A stretch of 64,000 bases of DNA from Alkalihalobacterium sp048323755 (GTDB lineage: Bacteria; Bacillota; Bacilli; Bacillales; Bacillaceae_F): the NCBI RefSeq assembly GCF_048323755.1, contig NZ_JBLWFS010000020.1, positions 16,213 to 80,212 of the forward strand, read 5' to 3'. The position numbers and the translations under genes are program-made. The notes beneath the pieces were generated by a model. It saw only the letters and a program-made list of their open reading frames with translations. It made no database searches and was not told the origin of the DNA. Positions 53,824 to 62,507 of the stretch are shown in pieces. Position 1 is the stretch's first letter. Every line of letters begins with the position of its first letter.

Positions 53824-54645
53824 TTACGAAATTAACCTTTGGATATGCAGTGAAATATAGCCCAATTCGGAACTAGGTAGTTGAATATCGTATTCCTTTT
53901 TAATATAATCCGCTGCTTTTACTGCAATTGTATAAGCCTTTTCGTATTTTGTTTGAATGATTTCTAACATTTCTGGGTCCATCACTTGAAACGGCTCATT
54001 ACTTTCTATTCGTGTTAGAGCAAAACGCAGGTGCGTTAATAGCCGTTGATAAGAAATACTCTCTTCATCGAGATCCATCCTAAGCTCTTGATGAATGATT
54101 TCGATCATTTCACTTATAATTGTTGTTTGTTGAAGCGTACTTGCCATATCATCGCTGCCAAGTTTAGCTGTATGAATATGAAGAGCAATATGCCCTGCTT
54201 CATCAATCGGTAGTTGAACATTTAATTTTTCTGAAACATATTGAACCGCCCATTTTCCGATCTCAAATTCTTTTTTATACAAGGCCTTAATTTCATTTAA
54301 CAGCTTATTATTGATTTGAAACCCTTGCTGATGACGTTCAATTGCAAAGGAAAGGTGATCGGTCAAAGAAATATGGATATGATTACTTAAAGGTACTAGC
54401 AAAAATCCTTCAGCGTAAGTAATGATGTCCTCAGCTATTTGTATGTGTGCTTCAGGTAATGTTTTCAATAGCTCTTGGAATTTTTCATTTCCCTCATTCA
54501 TTACAAAGATTTTCTCAACCTTTTGTCGATTAATAACATCATTTTTCTTTTTTTGAAAAGCGATTCCAGATCCCATTACAATTTTTTCTTCATCATGTTC
54601 TTTTACTACAACTGCATTATTATTTAATATTTTATATATTTTCAC
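53824..54645 (-). CDS. BglG/LicT/SacT-family transcription antiterminator
   Basis: A 273-residue regulator. An N-terminal RNA-binding CAT domain (1-~58, MKIYKILNNNAVVVKEHDEEKIVMGSGIAFQKKKNDVI) is followed by two PRD domains with the phosphorylatable histidines in LSNHIHISLTDHLSF, GHIALHIHTA, HLRFAL and GYISLHIQ. It binds RAT RNA when sugar is present and prevents termination. The target lies directly downstream before scrA, so this is a SacT-like sucrose antiterminator. The GTG start follows AAAGGTG. Confidence 0.93.
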   Translation of the reverse strand: MKIYKILNNNAVVVKEHDEEKIVMGSGIAFQKKKNDVINRQKVEKIFVMNEGNEKFQELLKTLPEAHIQIAEDIITYAEGFLLVPLSNHIHISLTDHLSFAIERHQQGFQINNKLLNEIKALYKKEFEIGKWAVQYVSEKLNVQLPIDEAGHIALHIHTAKLGSDDMASTLQQTTIISEMIEIIHQELRMDLDEESISYQRLLTHLRFALTRIESNEPFQVMDPEMLEIIQTKYEKAYTIAVKAADYIKKEYDIQLPSSELGYISLHIQRLIS

Positions 54646-54745
54646 GTACTACACCTTTTCGACAAATTCTTCATGCTAGATAGTGTAACATATGAAGTAT
54701 AATATTACTAAATAATATCGTAATACAGTCAAGGGAGGAATATAA

Positions 54746-55393
54746 ATGAGAGTTAGTAACATTTATAAAGATATATCAAATATTGTCTTTAGTAAGGAGA
54801 GCGATACGTTACAAGAAGCCTTAACCAAACTTGAGGAATCAGGATATCGTTGCATCCCCATTTTAGATGAAAATAGCGAGAAATTTTTAGGAAATATTTA
54901 TAAGTCAAAAATCTATGAATATATCGTAAAAGAGCAAGGTGATTTGTCTCTACCAGTAACTACGTTAGCTAGAGACAAAGCAGCGACCATCCATAAAAAC
55001 TCTTCCTTCTTTGAAGCTTTTCTCTCGATTAAACGATTACCATACTTAACCATTCTAAATGAAAAAGAACATTTTGTAGGAATTTTAACTCATAGTCATA
55101 TTATGAATATTTTAGAAGACAGTTGGGGTGTCGATCAGGGTAGCTATACATTATCAATTATTGCGATGGAATACAAAGGAGCACTCAATAAAGTAACTCA
55201 GGTTATTAATAAATATACTCACATTCAGAGTTTAATCACGTTAGATAATCGTAAAACGTATTCGAGAAGGATCGTAGTAACGTTACCGAAAGAAGTTGAT
55301 GAGGCGTTGTGCCAGAAAATCATCTCCAGTTTAAACAAAAATGGCTTCCGAGTTTTTGACACGGAAGAGCCGTTTGAACATTTTGACCAATAA
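54746..55393 (+). CDS. cbpA: Twin-CBS domain protein with ACT-like tail, CbpA-like
   Basis: A 215-residue protein. Two CBS motifs (about 15-60 and 70-125; ESDTLQEALTKLEESGYRCIPILDE, KNSSFFEAFLSIKRLPYLTILNEKEHFVGILTHSHI) are followed by a C-terminal ACT-like fold (about 135-205). This architecture resembles CbpA, a c-di-AMP-binding protein of Listeria and relatives. c-di-AMP binding is inferred. GGGAGG precedes the ATG. It is divergent from the sucrose antiterminator and appears unrelated to it. Confidence 0.75.
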   Translation: MRVSNIYKDISNIVFSKESDTLQEALTKLEESGYRCIPILDENSEKFLGNIYKSKIYEYIVKEQGDLSLPVTTLARDKAATIHKNSSFFEAFLSIKRLPYLTILNEKEHFVGILTHSHIMNILEDSWGVDQGSYTLSIIAMEYKGALNKVTQVINKYTHIQSLITLDNRKTYSRRIVVTLPKEVDEALCQKIISSLNKNGFRVFDTEEPFEHFDQ

Positions 55394-55547
55394 AATAGTT
55401 TGTTGGGCTGACGCAGCTTGCGTCGGCCTCACTTCATGTGAGACAGAATGGTAAAAAGGAATTTTACTTTATGTATTGCTATATGCAAAACCATAAGACA
55501 TATTCCCTAACTTTTACTGTTATTTACCCTACCTTTTTAACTTTACG

Positions 55548-55721
55548 TCAATGCTTTTGTTCTAACAAAAGGTATTCTGTTTCTGCTGGCTGTTCATTTA
55601 TGACAGTACTCACTTCTATAGTCGATTGGGCATTCGTTGAACTTGTGCCTACGATAAATAGACCTAATAATACACATCCTAAAAAAACAGCGATAAAAAA
55701 GTTTCTCGCATATTCAACCAT
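55548..55721 (-). CDS. Small exported or membrane-anchored protein
   Basis: A 57-residue protein with one hydrophobic segment (FFIAVFLGCVLLGLFIVGTSS), ending NAQ-ST, which could be a signal peptidase site, followed by a short polar tail. The ATG at 55721 follows GGAGGTGAGG. I do not recognise the family. The gene lies alone in a region of small envelope genes. Confidence 0.55.
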   Translation of the reverse strand: MVEYARNFFIAVFLGCVLLGLFIVGTSSTNAQSTIEVSTVINEQPAETEYLLLEQKH

Positions 55722-55956
55722 TTTCCTCACCTCCATTTATTAGACGCCGAACCTCAAATAAAGTTTCTAGTTAACGAGCCTAATCTTAAAATCTTTAATT
55801 CTCATTCATTCTCCCGAAATTTCTAGATTACAGGGGTGTACATAAAGATTGTATTGTCCATATCCCTAAAAAATACCTCTCCAATTACTATATTTATTAA
55901 CTCTTCGTGACAATTATACATACAATGTACTACCTGATAAGAAAGGTGGTGTTATT

Positions 55957-56163
55957 ATGTTTGGACACGGATGCGGTGCTTACCCTGTAAGTCCAGTGCT
56001 TCCAGGTTGTGCTCACACAGGTCCAGGGTTTGGTTATGGCCCAACACAAGTGGCTGGTGCAGGATACGGACCTAGATACGGCGCAGGCTTTTCACTAATT
56101 GTGGTACTGTTTATCTTGTTAATCATAATTGGTGCGTCTTGGGGTCATAAAAAAGTCTGCTAA
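55957..56163 (+). CDS. YjcZ-family small protein
   Basis: A 68-residue protein with a Gly/Pro/Tyr-rich head and the YjcZ-family hydrophobic tail GFSLIVVLFILLIIIGASWG. YjcZ proteins are short sporulation-associated membrane proteins, often present in many copies. AAAGGTGG precedes the ATG. The promoter was not assigned to a sigma factor. Confidence 0.8.
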   Translation: MFGHGCGAYPVSPVLPGCAHTGPGFGYGPTQVAGAGYGPRYGAGFSLIVVLFILLIIIGASWGHKKVC

Positions 56164-56181
56164 TAACTGTATAATTGTATG

Positions 56182-56270
56182 CGGCTGACTCCTAAAATGT
56201 CTACGCCCTTTTACAGGTATATCCATATATCGTAAAGAAGGGCGTATGACACCCAATAATGAGTCAGCCG
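56182..56270. other. Long composite hairpin between convergent genes
   Basis: Outer arms CGGCTGACTC and GAGTCAGCCG (10 bp, perfect) enclose inner arms TACGCCCTT and AAGGGCGTA (9 bp). The two stems together span 89 bp with internal loops. No T-tract follows, so termination is uncertain. Confidence 0.7.
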
Positions 56271-56284
56271 ATTACATGATTCAA

Positions 56285-56689
56285 CTAGTCATGCAAACAA
56301 AAAACTACGCTACCTTTGATCACGTCACGGTTTTCTTGATTGACAGCCTTTACATCAAAAGTTAGTTTACCTTCATTAGCTTCGACTAAGCTAGCATTGA
56401 GCGTAATGTCGTCATTTAAGAAAACCATTCCTTTAAAACGAATTTTATATTCCTGTATGAAACCTTCTTCATAATGGGACGAAAATAGCTTCGCTAAGTT
56501 ACCCATCGTCCACATACCGTGAGCAATAATACCAGGTAACCCAGCTTTTGTTGCCTCTTCATCAATCGTATGGATTGGATTGAAATCCCCCGATGCTCCA
56601 GCATATTTAATTAAATCAAGTCTAGAAACAGGGGGAAGTTGTATCGTTTCTAATGCTTCGCCGCATTGTAATTCTTTTAAACTGCTCAT
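56285..56689 (-). CDS. MaoC-family (R)-specific enoyl-CoA hydratase
   Basis: A 134-residue single hot-dog domain. The hydratase 2 motif SGDFNPIHTIDEEATKAGLPGIIAHGM contains the catalytic Asp and His. It hydrates 2-enoyl-CoA to (R)-3-hydroxyacyl-CoA or catalyses the reverse. It overlaps the upstream MaoC gene by four bases. With the second MaoC, FabG-like and acyl-CoA dehydrogenase genes it forms an acyl-thioester modifying operon. Confidence 0.9.
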   Translation of the reverse strand: MSSLKELQCGEALETIQLPPVSRLDLIKYAGASGDFNPIHTIDEEATKAGLPGIIAHGMWTMGNLAKLFSSHYEEGFIQEYKIRFKGMVFLNDDITLNASLVEANEGKLTFDVKAVNQENRDVIKGSVVFCLHD

Positions 56690-57135
56690 ACGCCTAACCC
56701 CTTTCTAACGGTTTCTGTTATAATAACTACCATTCTTTCTGTAAAAATAGGGTTTCCATCTAAGTCTTCCCCGTAGCGATTAAATGTTAAAAAGCCCATC
56801 GAACCACTTTGCCCTGCCTTTTCTACGTAATTTACAACTTCAACAAAGCAATTAATCTCTTCACCTACTAAAAGAGGTCTCTCATAATGATAGACTTGTT
56901 CCCCATGGATAAGCCCGACATTCGGTAAATTGAAACCTTCTATTTCTCCATAGTCGAATACTCTAGGAAAAGTAGGCGGAGCGATATTGGCCTTGTACCT
57001 TGACTGTTGACCTACTTCTTCATCAATATAAATAGGGTGAAGGTCACCAATAGCTTCTGCAAACTTCTTCACTGCGCCTCTTTCAACGACATTTTTTACC
57101 TTATTTGAACGCTTACCAATAAATTCTTTAAACAT
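56686..57135 (-). CDS. MaoC-like dehydratase, N-terminal (FAS1-type) half
   Basis: A 149-residue hot-dog protein of the MaoC_dehydratase N type: VERGAVKKFAEAIGDLHPIYIDEE, APPTFPRVFDYGEIEGFNL, and VGLIHGEQVYHYERPLLVGEEI. These pair with a second MaoC subunit to form a two-subunit dehydratase, as in mycobacterial HadAB. The overlapping gene order here fits a heterodimer. The ATG overlaps nothing upstream; 12 bp separate it from the FabG-like gene. Confidence 0.87.
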   Translation of the reverse strand: MFKEFIGKRSNKVKNVVERGAVKKFAEAIGDLHPIYIDEEVGQQSRYKANIAPPTFPRVFDYGEIEGFNLPNVGLIHGEQVYHYERPLLVGEEINCFVEVVNYVEKAGQSGSMGFLTFNRYGEDLDGNPIFTERMVVIITETVRKGLGV

Positions 57136-57147
57136 GTTCTCACCTCA

Positions 57148-57912
57148 CTAATCTTTTGGTCCACCAGCTACGTAAATCACTTGGCCATTAACAAACGATG
57201 AATTTTCATCTGCAAAAAACGCAACCGCATTGGCAATGTCACTAGGCTTACCGCTTCTTCCAACAGGAATTTCCTGAATGGCAAATTCAATGAAATCGTC
57301 GAAAGGAACACCAATTCTTGCTGCTGTTTCTTTCGTCATTTCTGTCTCGATAAACCCTGGCGCTACAGCATTTGAAGTAATTCCGTATTTCCCTAACTCA
57401 ATTGCCAACGTTTTTGTAAATCCTTGTAAACCTGCTTTTGCTGCAGCATAGTTTGCTTGCCCACGATTTCCAAGAGCTGATGTAGAAGATATATTAATAA
57501 TACGTCCGTATTTGTTATTAACCATATGGGATTGGACAGCCTTTGCTGCGTTAAAAGAACCTTTTAAATGGACATCCATTACCGTCTGCCAATCTGATTC
57601 TGTCATTTTAAATAATAAATTATCACGAATTACCCCGGCATTATTTACAAGAATATCAACGGATCCAAATGCCTGAACAACTTCATCAACTGCGTCTTGC
57701 ACTTGCTCGGCTTCAACGACATTTACTACTTTTGTAAAAACGTCATACCCTTTTTCTTTAAATTCATTCGATGTTTCTGCTAATGCCTCTTCATTCACAT
57801 CCACAATCGCTACTTTAGCTCCTTCTTGAGCAAGTTGTAGAGCTACTCCCTTTCCAATACCACGACTACCACCTGTAATAAAAGCTACTCTTCCTTCAAA
57901 TCGATTACTCAT
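57148..57912 (-). CDS. FabG-like 3-oxoacyl thioester reductase (SDR)
   Basis: A 254-residue classical short-chain dehydrogenase with the cofactor motif TGGSRGIGKG, NNAGV, the catalytic serine in ISSTSA and YAAAK. It should interconvert 3-oxoacyl and 3-hydroxyacyl thioesters. The ATG at 57912 is used because AGGAGG lies eight bases ahead; the earlier ATG is too close. The gene lies with MaoC and acyl-CoA dehydrogenase genes rather than with fatty-acid synthesis genes, so a degradative or specialised role is more likely. Confidence 0.9.
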   Translation of the reverse strand: MSNRFEGRVAFITGGSRGIGKGVALQLAQEGAKVAIVDVNEEALAETSNEFKEKGYDVFTKVVNVVEAEQVQDAVDEVVQAFGSVDILVNNAGVIRDNLLFKMTESDWQTVMDVHLKGSFNAAKAVQSHMVNNKYGRIINISSTSALGNRGQANYAAAKAGLQGFTKTLAIELGKYGITSNAVAPGFIETEMTKETAARIGVPFDDFIEFAIQEIPVGRSGKPSDIANAVAFFADENSSFVNGQVIYVAGGPKD

Positions 57913-57947
57913 ATTCATATCCTCCTATAAACTTTACATTCTACTAA

Positions 57948-59123
57948 TTAAATATTTTGTCCCAACTTAACATGACCCTTTAATAAATTTCGAGAAATGA
58001 TTAAACGTTGAATTTCATCTGTGCCATCGTAAATTCTCCATAACCTTGCTTCACGATACCAACGTTCAATCGGCAATTCTCTCGTATAACCCATACCGCC
58101 GTGAATTTGTAATACACGGTCAACCACCTTGTTACCAATGTTTGATCCATATAATTTAGCAATCGATGCTACGTGGCGGTTATCCTCACCTTGATCAAGC
58201 GTAAATGCTGCATTTAACGTTAACCAACGGGCTGCTTCAATTTCAACGGCAGAGTCGGCAATTTGCCACTGAATAGCTTGTCTTTCAGCAATCGGTTTAC
58301 CAAACGTTTCACGCTCTTTAGAATAATCAATCGCCATTTGTAATAATCGTTCAGACGCACCTACTGCTGCAGCTCCAACGATCCAGCGGGCAAAACCAAT
58401 CCATTCTAAGCCAAGCTGATACCCTTTATGAAGCTCACCTAAAATGTTTTCTTCCGGCACGCGAACGTTATCAAACACTAATCCAGCTGGTCCCCATTCT
58501 CCCATCGTATCAATATATTCGGATCTCCAGCCCATATCTCGATCAACGATAAAGCAAGTAATACCTTCTGTGCCTGTCGCCTTATGTTTTTCTTTATCAG
58601 TAATCGCGATAACCATGACAAAGTCAGCTTCATTTCCACCGGTAATAAAAGTTTTTTCACCATTTAGGATCCATTCATTTCCATCTTTCACAGCCGTCAT
58701 TTTAATGTTTCGCGTATCTGAGCCAGCGCTTGGTTCAGTCATTGCAAAACAAGACTTCTTCTCACCATTAATCGTCGGTATTAAGTATTTTTTCTTTTGT
58801 TCTTCATTTGCATAATAAAGAATGTTGTCTGCGCTACCACCAAAACTAAATGGTACGAACGTTTTTGAAACTTCCATCATAACGATGGCTAACATCATAT
58901 TACCGAGATCAGCCCCCCCGTATTCTGCTGGTGTATTAATCCCCCAGAAACCAAACTCTTTCGCTTTTAATTGAAGCGCTTTCATTTGTTCCTCAGAAAG
59001 GCTTGGTCTTCCTTCCCTTTCATTACGTAACACTTCATTTTCCAATGGCATTAGTTCATTTTCCACAAACTTGCGAATCGTCTTTTGTACCATTCGTTGT
59101 TCTTCCGTTAAACGTAAATGCAT
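57948..59123 (-). CDS. Acyl-CoA dehydrogenase
   Basis: A 391-residue flavoenzyme. It has FAMTEPSAGSDTRNIKMTAV, the FAD-binding loop, and the C-terminal QIHGGMGYTRELPIERWYREARLWRIYDGTDEIQR, with the catalytic base region. It oxidises acyl-CoA to 2-enoyl-CoA. The ATG at 59123 follows GGGGGA. It is the first gene of the operon with FabG-like and two MaoC genes; no thiolase or CoA ligase is present. A palindrome and a CodY motif lie in its promoter region. Confidence 0.93.
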   Translation of the reverse strand: MHLRLTEEQRMVQKTIRKFVENELMPLENEVLRNEREGRPSLSEEQMKALQLKAKEFGFWGINTPAEYGGADLGNMMLAIVMMEVSKTFVPFSFGGSADNILYYANEEQKKKYLIPTINGEKKSCFAMTEPSAGSDTRNIKMTAVKDGNEWILNGEKTFITGGNEADFVMVIAITDKEKHKATGTEGITCFIVDRDMGWRSEYIDTMGEWGPAGLVFDNVRVPEENILGELHKGYQLGLEWIGFARWIVGAAAVGASERLLQMAIDYSKERETFGKPIAERQAIQWQIADSAVEIEAARWLTLNAAFTLDQGEDNRHVASIAKLYGSNIGNKVVDRVLQIHGGMGYTRELPIERWYREARLWRIYDGTDEIQRLIISRNLLKGHVKLGQNI

Positions 59124-59173
59124 ACTAATTCCCCCAGACATAATAAAAGTAAGAGTTTCCCCTTTCTATTTAT

Positions 59174-59202
59174 ATTATACCTACCGGTTAGTATGTTGTC
59201 TT
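59174..59202 (-). promoter_or_regulatory. Promoter and palindromic operator of the acyl-CoA dehydrogenase operon
   Basis: AAGACA (59197-59202), 17 bp, TATAAT (59174-59179). The near-perfect palindrome ATACCTACCGGTTAGTAT at 59177-59194 fills the spacer and resembles TetR-family operators with an ACCGGT centre. Occupation would block RNA polymerase. Confidence 0.7.
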
Positions 59203-59207
59203 TAGTT

Positions 59208-59222
59208 AATTTTCAGAAAATT
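59208..59222. promoter_or_regulatory. CodY-binding motif
   Basis: AATTTTCAGAAAATT matches the CodY consensus AATTTTCWGAAAATT at all 15 positions. It lies directly upstream of the -35 box of the acyl-CoA dehydrogenase operon. Confidence 0.75.
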
Positions 59223-59300
59223 AATTTTTTTGTTAGTTTTTTTGTATAATTTTAAAAATAGACGTCTTTTACCTACTTCTCTAAGGAATAGAAGAAGAAA

Positions 59301-59398
59301 AAGGTGACTCATTGTAAATTCGCATATCCCTCGATTACTACGCTTACCATATTTTTATATGTTGAAATAATGAGGTAATGCCCTTTTTGAGTCACCTT
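59301..59398 (-). other. Long-loop inverted repeat after sbcC
   Basis: AAGGTGACTCA pairs with TGAGTCACCTT (11 bp, perfect) across a 76-nt loop. It lies 16 bases after the sbcC stop; on the minus strand the T-tract that follows is weak (TTTTTCTTCTTC), so it may be an imperfect terminator. Confidence 0.6.
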
Positions 59399-59414
59399 CT
59401 TCATAATTTTTCCT

Positions 59415-62400
59415 TTACTTGATAACAAATACCGTTTGACTATGACCTTCTTTTGTCTTTTTCACATCTAAAATAGCTGGTATCGCTTGTTTAAGTTCTT
59501 GGACGTGAGAAATGACACCGATTAATCTCCCGGATTGTTGCAGTTCAATCAGAGTATCGATCGCCTTACTGAGTGACTCTTCGTCTAATGAGCCAAAGCC
59601 TTCATCGATGAACATCGTCTCTATAGAAATCCCCCCTTCGTGAGATTGAATAATATCAGCCATTCCGAGTGCCAAACTCAGAGATGCATTGAACTTTTCG
59701 CCACCTGATAACGTTTTTACATCTCGCTTTTGCCCCGTATAATTGTCATACACATCTAGACTCAACCCACTTTGCTTTCCTCTCTTTTCAAGTCGATCAC
59801 TTCGTACAAGCTGAAATTGGCCATTGGAAAGTCGAGTTAACCGTTGATTTGCGACTTGAACAATTTGTTCTAAAAACTCAATTAATAAATATCGCTCAAA
59901 TGAGATCTTCTTCGCATTATCCCCCCGTACAACATCATAAAGGTCCTTATGCATATAATAAATCTGTTCAGCTTCCTTCACTTTTTCGCTTGCACTTTCA
60001 ATGTCATTGATGGATTGTTTAATCAACTTTACATTGGTGGCCATCTGAATATAGGTTAACCTTATTTCCTCAATCAGTTGTTCTAATTTTTGAAGTTCAG
60101 CTTCCAATGCAGCGAGATCGAATCGCTCTTTACCTTTTAATTCACTTTCAAGCTCGGCGACTTGCTTTTTCGTAGTAGCTAAGTCCGTCTTAAATGTTTC
60201 AATTTGTTCTTTCAGAACATCTCGTTCGATATTTGTTCGTTTCGCCTCGTGGTACTCTTCTTCTGCTGTGAAACCTGTTGCTAGTAACTGCTGATGAAAA
60301 TTACCATACGCTTTTTCTTTTTTCTCACTGGTAGATAGGATTTGCTTTTCAACATTTGCTATTGTTGTTTTTGTTGTAAAATAGCGTTCATTCGATTCGT
60401 TTAGTGCCTCTTGAACCCTTTTCCATTGTCGCTCCAGCTTTTGCTTTTCTTCTTCTCGTTGTGTAATTTCAATTTTGAGCTTCTCTAGTGACTGAAGATG
60501 GGCTGGAATGTCTTTTAATAATTGTTCATGTAACGTCGTTTCTTTTTCAAAAGTGATGATTGTTTCATTATATTGCTTTTCGACTTGGAGCTTTTCCGTT
60601 TCTGTTTTTTCCATGTTTTTTTCTAGTTGTTCCAGATCTTTTTTGTGCAGCTCTAACTCTTTTTGCTCTGATTTAAGTTGAGAGATCTCTTCTTGAAGCA
60701 CCGTTTCTGTATCAGTGAGTTGCTGTATTGTTTGATGGGGCTCTTCAATCGTTATACCTAGGTCCATTACTTCTTGTTGTTTAGTTTCCAGTTGAATAAG
60801 AATTGTACTGAGTTCAGCTTGTAATTTTCTAAACCGAGCTTCAACCATGTCTTTTTCATTACGTTTTTGTTCAAGAACCTCTTTGGTTGGAATTTCATCT
60901 TCTTTAATAGCTTTAGCAGGGTGTTCAACACTACCACACACAGGGCAAGCTTCCCCGTCGTGAAGGTGCTCAGCTAATAAACTAGCTTGTCCTGCAATCC
61001 ATCGAGCCTCCAATTTATCATAGTCATTTTTGACTTCTCCAAAAGCCGTTTCCTCAGTATGCATCTGAGTAGACCATTTTGCTTGTCTTTCTGTTAAGCT
61101 TATATATTCATGAACCGCTTTTACTTTTGTTTTAATGTCTTGCAGTTCCTCTACTTTTAGCGCATACCCTTGACCATTTGTTTCAAGATGTTTAATTTCA
61201 ACTGTCATTTCAGTCTTTTTCTCTTTATATTGCTTCAACTGTAAAGTAAAGGTTTTGTTTTGTTTTTCTAATCGCTCAACTTCCTCTTTCAATCGCTGTA
61301 ACGATGTTCGTTGTTCATCGAGTTGTGCTACTTTCGGCACATATTCCTTTAGCTTGTTAATGAGTACAACTATATCTTCACGTTCCTGATGCTTCGCTTC
61401 TTCCACTTTGTACAATTTTTCAGCTGCTACCTTATCTGCTTCTGCTCGTACAAGTTCTCTGTTTGCTATTTCAAGTTGCTCTTTAATTAGCTGTAGTTCT
61501 TGATCCACTTCTTTATAGTGTGCTTCATGAACTTCTAATTGACTTGCCGTTTCTGCTAACGTTAGCTCTCGTTCTTTTTCATTCATTTCTGGAATTTTAT
61601 TTTCTAGAACTTCATTTTGTTTTCGCTTGGTTTCTAGATTTTCAAATCGTTCATTAATTGCTTTCGCTTCATGATATTGTATTGTTTTTTCTTGAAGACG
61701 CAGATTATTTTCGTCTAAGAGTTGTTTTTGTTGACCTGCTTCTTGTTGGTAATACGTCATTTCATCTAGTAAAGCTTCAAGGACTTGGTGCGTATTATAA
61801 TTTTCTTGAGCAAACACTTCTGTAAACAATGAACCATCACGCATCGGAAGATTTTTGTAAATATTTTTAATATGAAGATCGCGTTCTTGCCTTTGTTCTT
61901 CATATACTTTTTGTGCCGAAATACGTTTTTCGTTTAAACGCTCTGTTACATGTTTAAACAACCCTGTTTTAAAAATCTTTCGAAGTATTTCTTCTTTATC
62001 TTCTGTTTCTGAAGTCAATAATTTCCTGAATTCTCCTTGTGGGAGCATAACAATTTGGCTAAACTGCTCTTTCGTTAACCCGATAATTTCTTGAAGCTTC
62101 TCGTTAACTTGACTTACCGTCAAACGATCGACCAATAAAATTTCTTGGCCACCCGTTATTTCATACAATTCGTATTTATCACCAGTTGCTGTTTTATTTG
62201 TTCCTTTAATATGGGCAAGCTGTCTAAGCACACGATACATTCGGCCGCGAAGCTCAAATTCAAAATCAACCGAAGTATGGTCCTCATCGGCTGCAAAATG
62301 ACTTCTAAGCATTCTTGAATCATTCCGATCTTCTCCACTTGCCTCACCATATAGGGCAAAACAAATCGCATCAAAAATACTTGTTTTTCCTGCTCCTGTA

Positions 62401-62507
62401 TTTCCAGAAATGACAAATAGACGGTGTTCTTTTAAGTCTCTAAAATTAATGACTTCCTTTTGTTTATAGGGCCCAAACGCCGTTAATGTTAATTTTATCG
62501 GTCTCAT
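59415..62507 (-). CDS. sbcC: Exonuclease subunit SbcC (Rad50-like)
   Basis: A 1030-residue SMC-like ATPase. The P-loop GNTGAGKTS is at 35-43, the Q-loop region in QFSQIVMLPQGEFRKLL, long coiled coils fill about 180-880 with the zinc hook CPVC at 521-524, and the C-terminus has the signature LSGGEKF and Walker B MFIDEGFGSLDEESL. With SbcD it cleaves hairpins and trims double-strand ends in DNA repair. It overlaps sbcD by four bases. Length is normal for the family. Confidence 0.97.
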   Translation of the reverse strand: MRPIKLTLTAFGPYKQKEVINFRDLKEHRLFVISGNTGAGKTSIFDAICFALYGEASGEDRNDSRMLRSHFAADEDHTSVDFEFELRGRMYRVLRQLAHIKGTNKTATGDKYELYEITGGQEILLVDRLTVSQVNEKLQEIIGLTKEQFSQIVMLPQGEFRKLLTSETEDKEEILRKIFKTGLFKHVTERLNEKRISAQKVYEEQRQERDLHIKNIYKNLPMRDGSLFTEVFAQENYNTHQVLEALLDEMTYYQQEAGQQKQLLDENNLRLQEKTIQYHEAKAINERFENLETKRKQNEVLENKIPEMNEKERELTLAETASQLEVHEAHYKEVDQELQLIKEQLEIANRELVRAEADKVAAEKLYKVEEAKHQEREDIVVLINKLKEYVPKVAQLDEQRTSLQRLKEEVERLEKQNKTFTLQLKQYKEKKTEMTVEIKHLETNGQGYALKVEELQDIKTKVKAVHEYISLTERQAKWSTQMHTEETAFGEVKNDYDKLEARWIAGQASLLAEHLHDGEACPVCGSVEHPAKAIKEDEIPTKEVLEQKRNEKDMVEARFRKLQAELSTILIQLETKQQEVMDLGITIEEPHQTIQQLTDTETVLQEEISQLKSEQKELELHKKDLEQLEKNMEKTETEKLQVEKQYNETIITFEKETTLHEQLLKDIPAHLQSLEKLKIEITQREEEKQKLERQWKRVQEALNESNERYFTTKTTIANVEKQILSTSEKKEKAYGNFHQQLLATGFTAEEEYHEAKRTNIERDVLKEQIETFKTDLATTKKQVAELESELKGKERFDLAALEAELQKLEQLIEEIRLTYIQMATNVKLIKQSINDIESASEKVKEAEQIYYMHKDLYDVVRGDNAKKISFERYLLIEFLEQIVQVANQRLTRLSNGQFQLVRSDRLEKRGKQSGLSLDVYDNYTGQKRDVKTLSGGEKFNASLSLALGMADIIQSHEGGISIETMFIDEGFGSLDEESLSKAIDTLIELQQSGRLIGVISHVQELKQAIPAILDVKKTKEGHSQTVFVIK

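Noticed and set aside
55410..55442. Paired short hairpins GACGCA/TGCGTC and CTCAC/GTGAG after the CBS gene
   Set aside because: No T-tract follows and the stems are short; not enough to call a terminator.
55438..55743. 101-codon plus-strand ORF
   Set aside because: It is the shadow of the small minus-strand exported protein, which has the better start site and a clear membrane segment.
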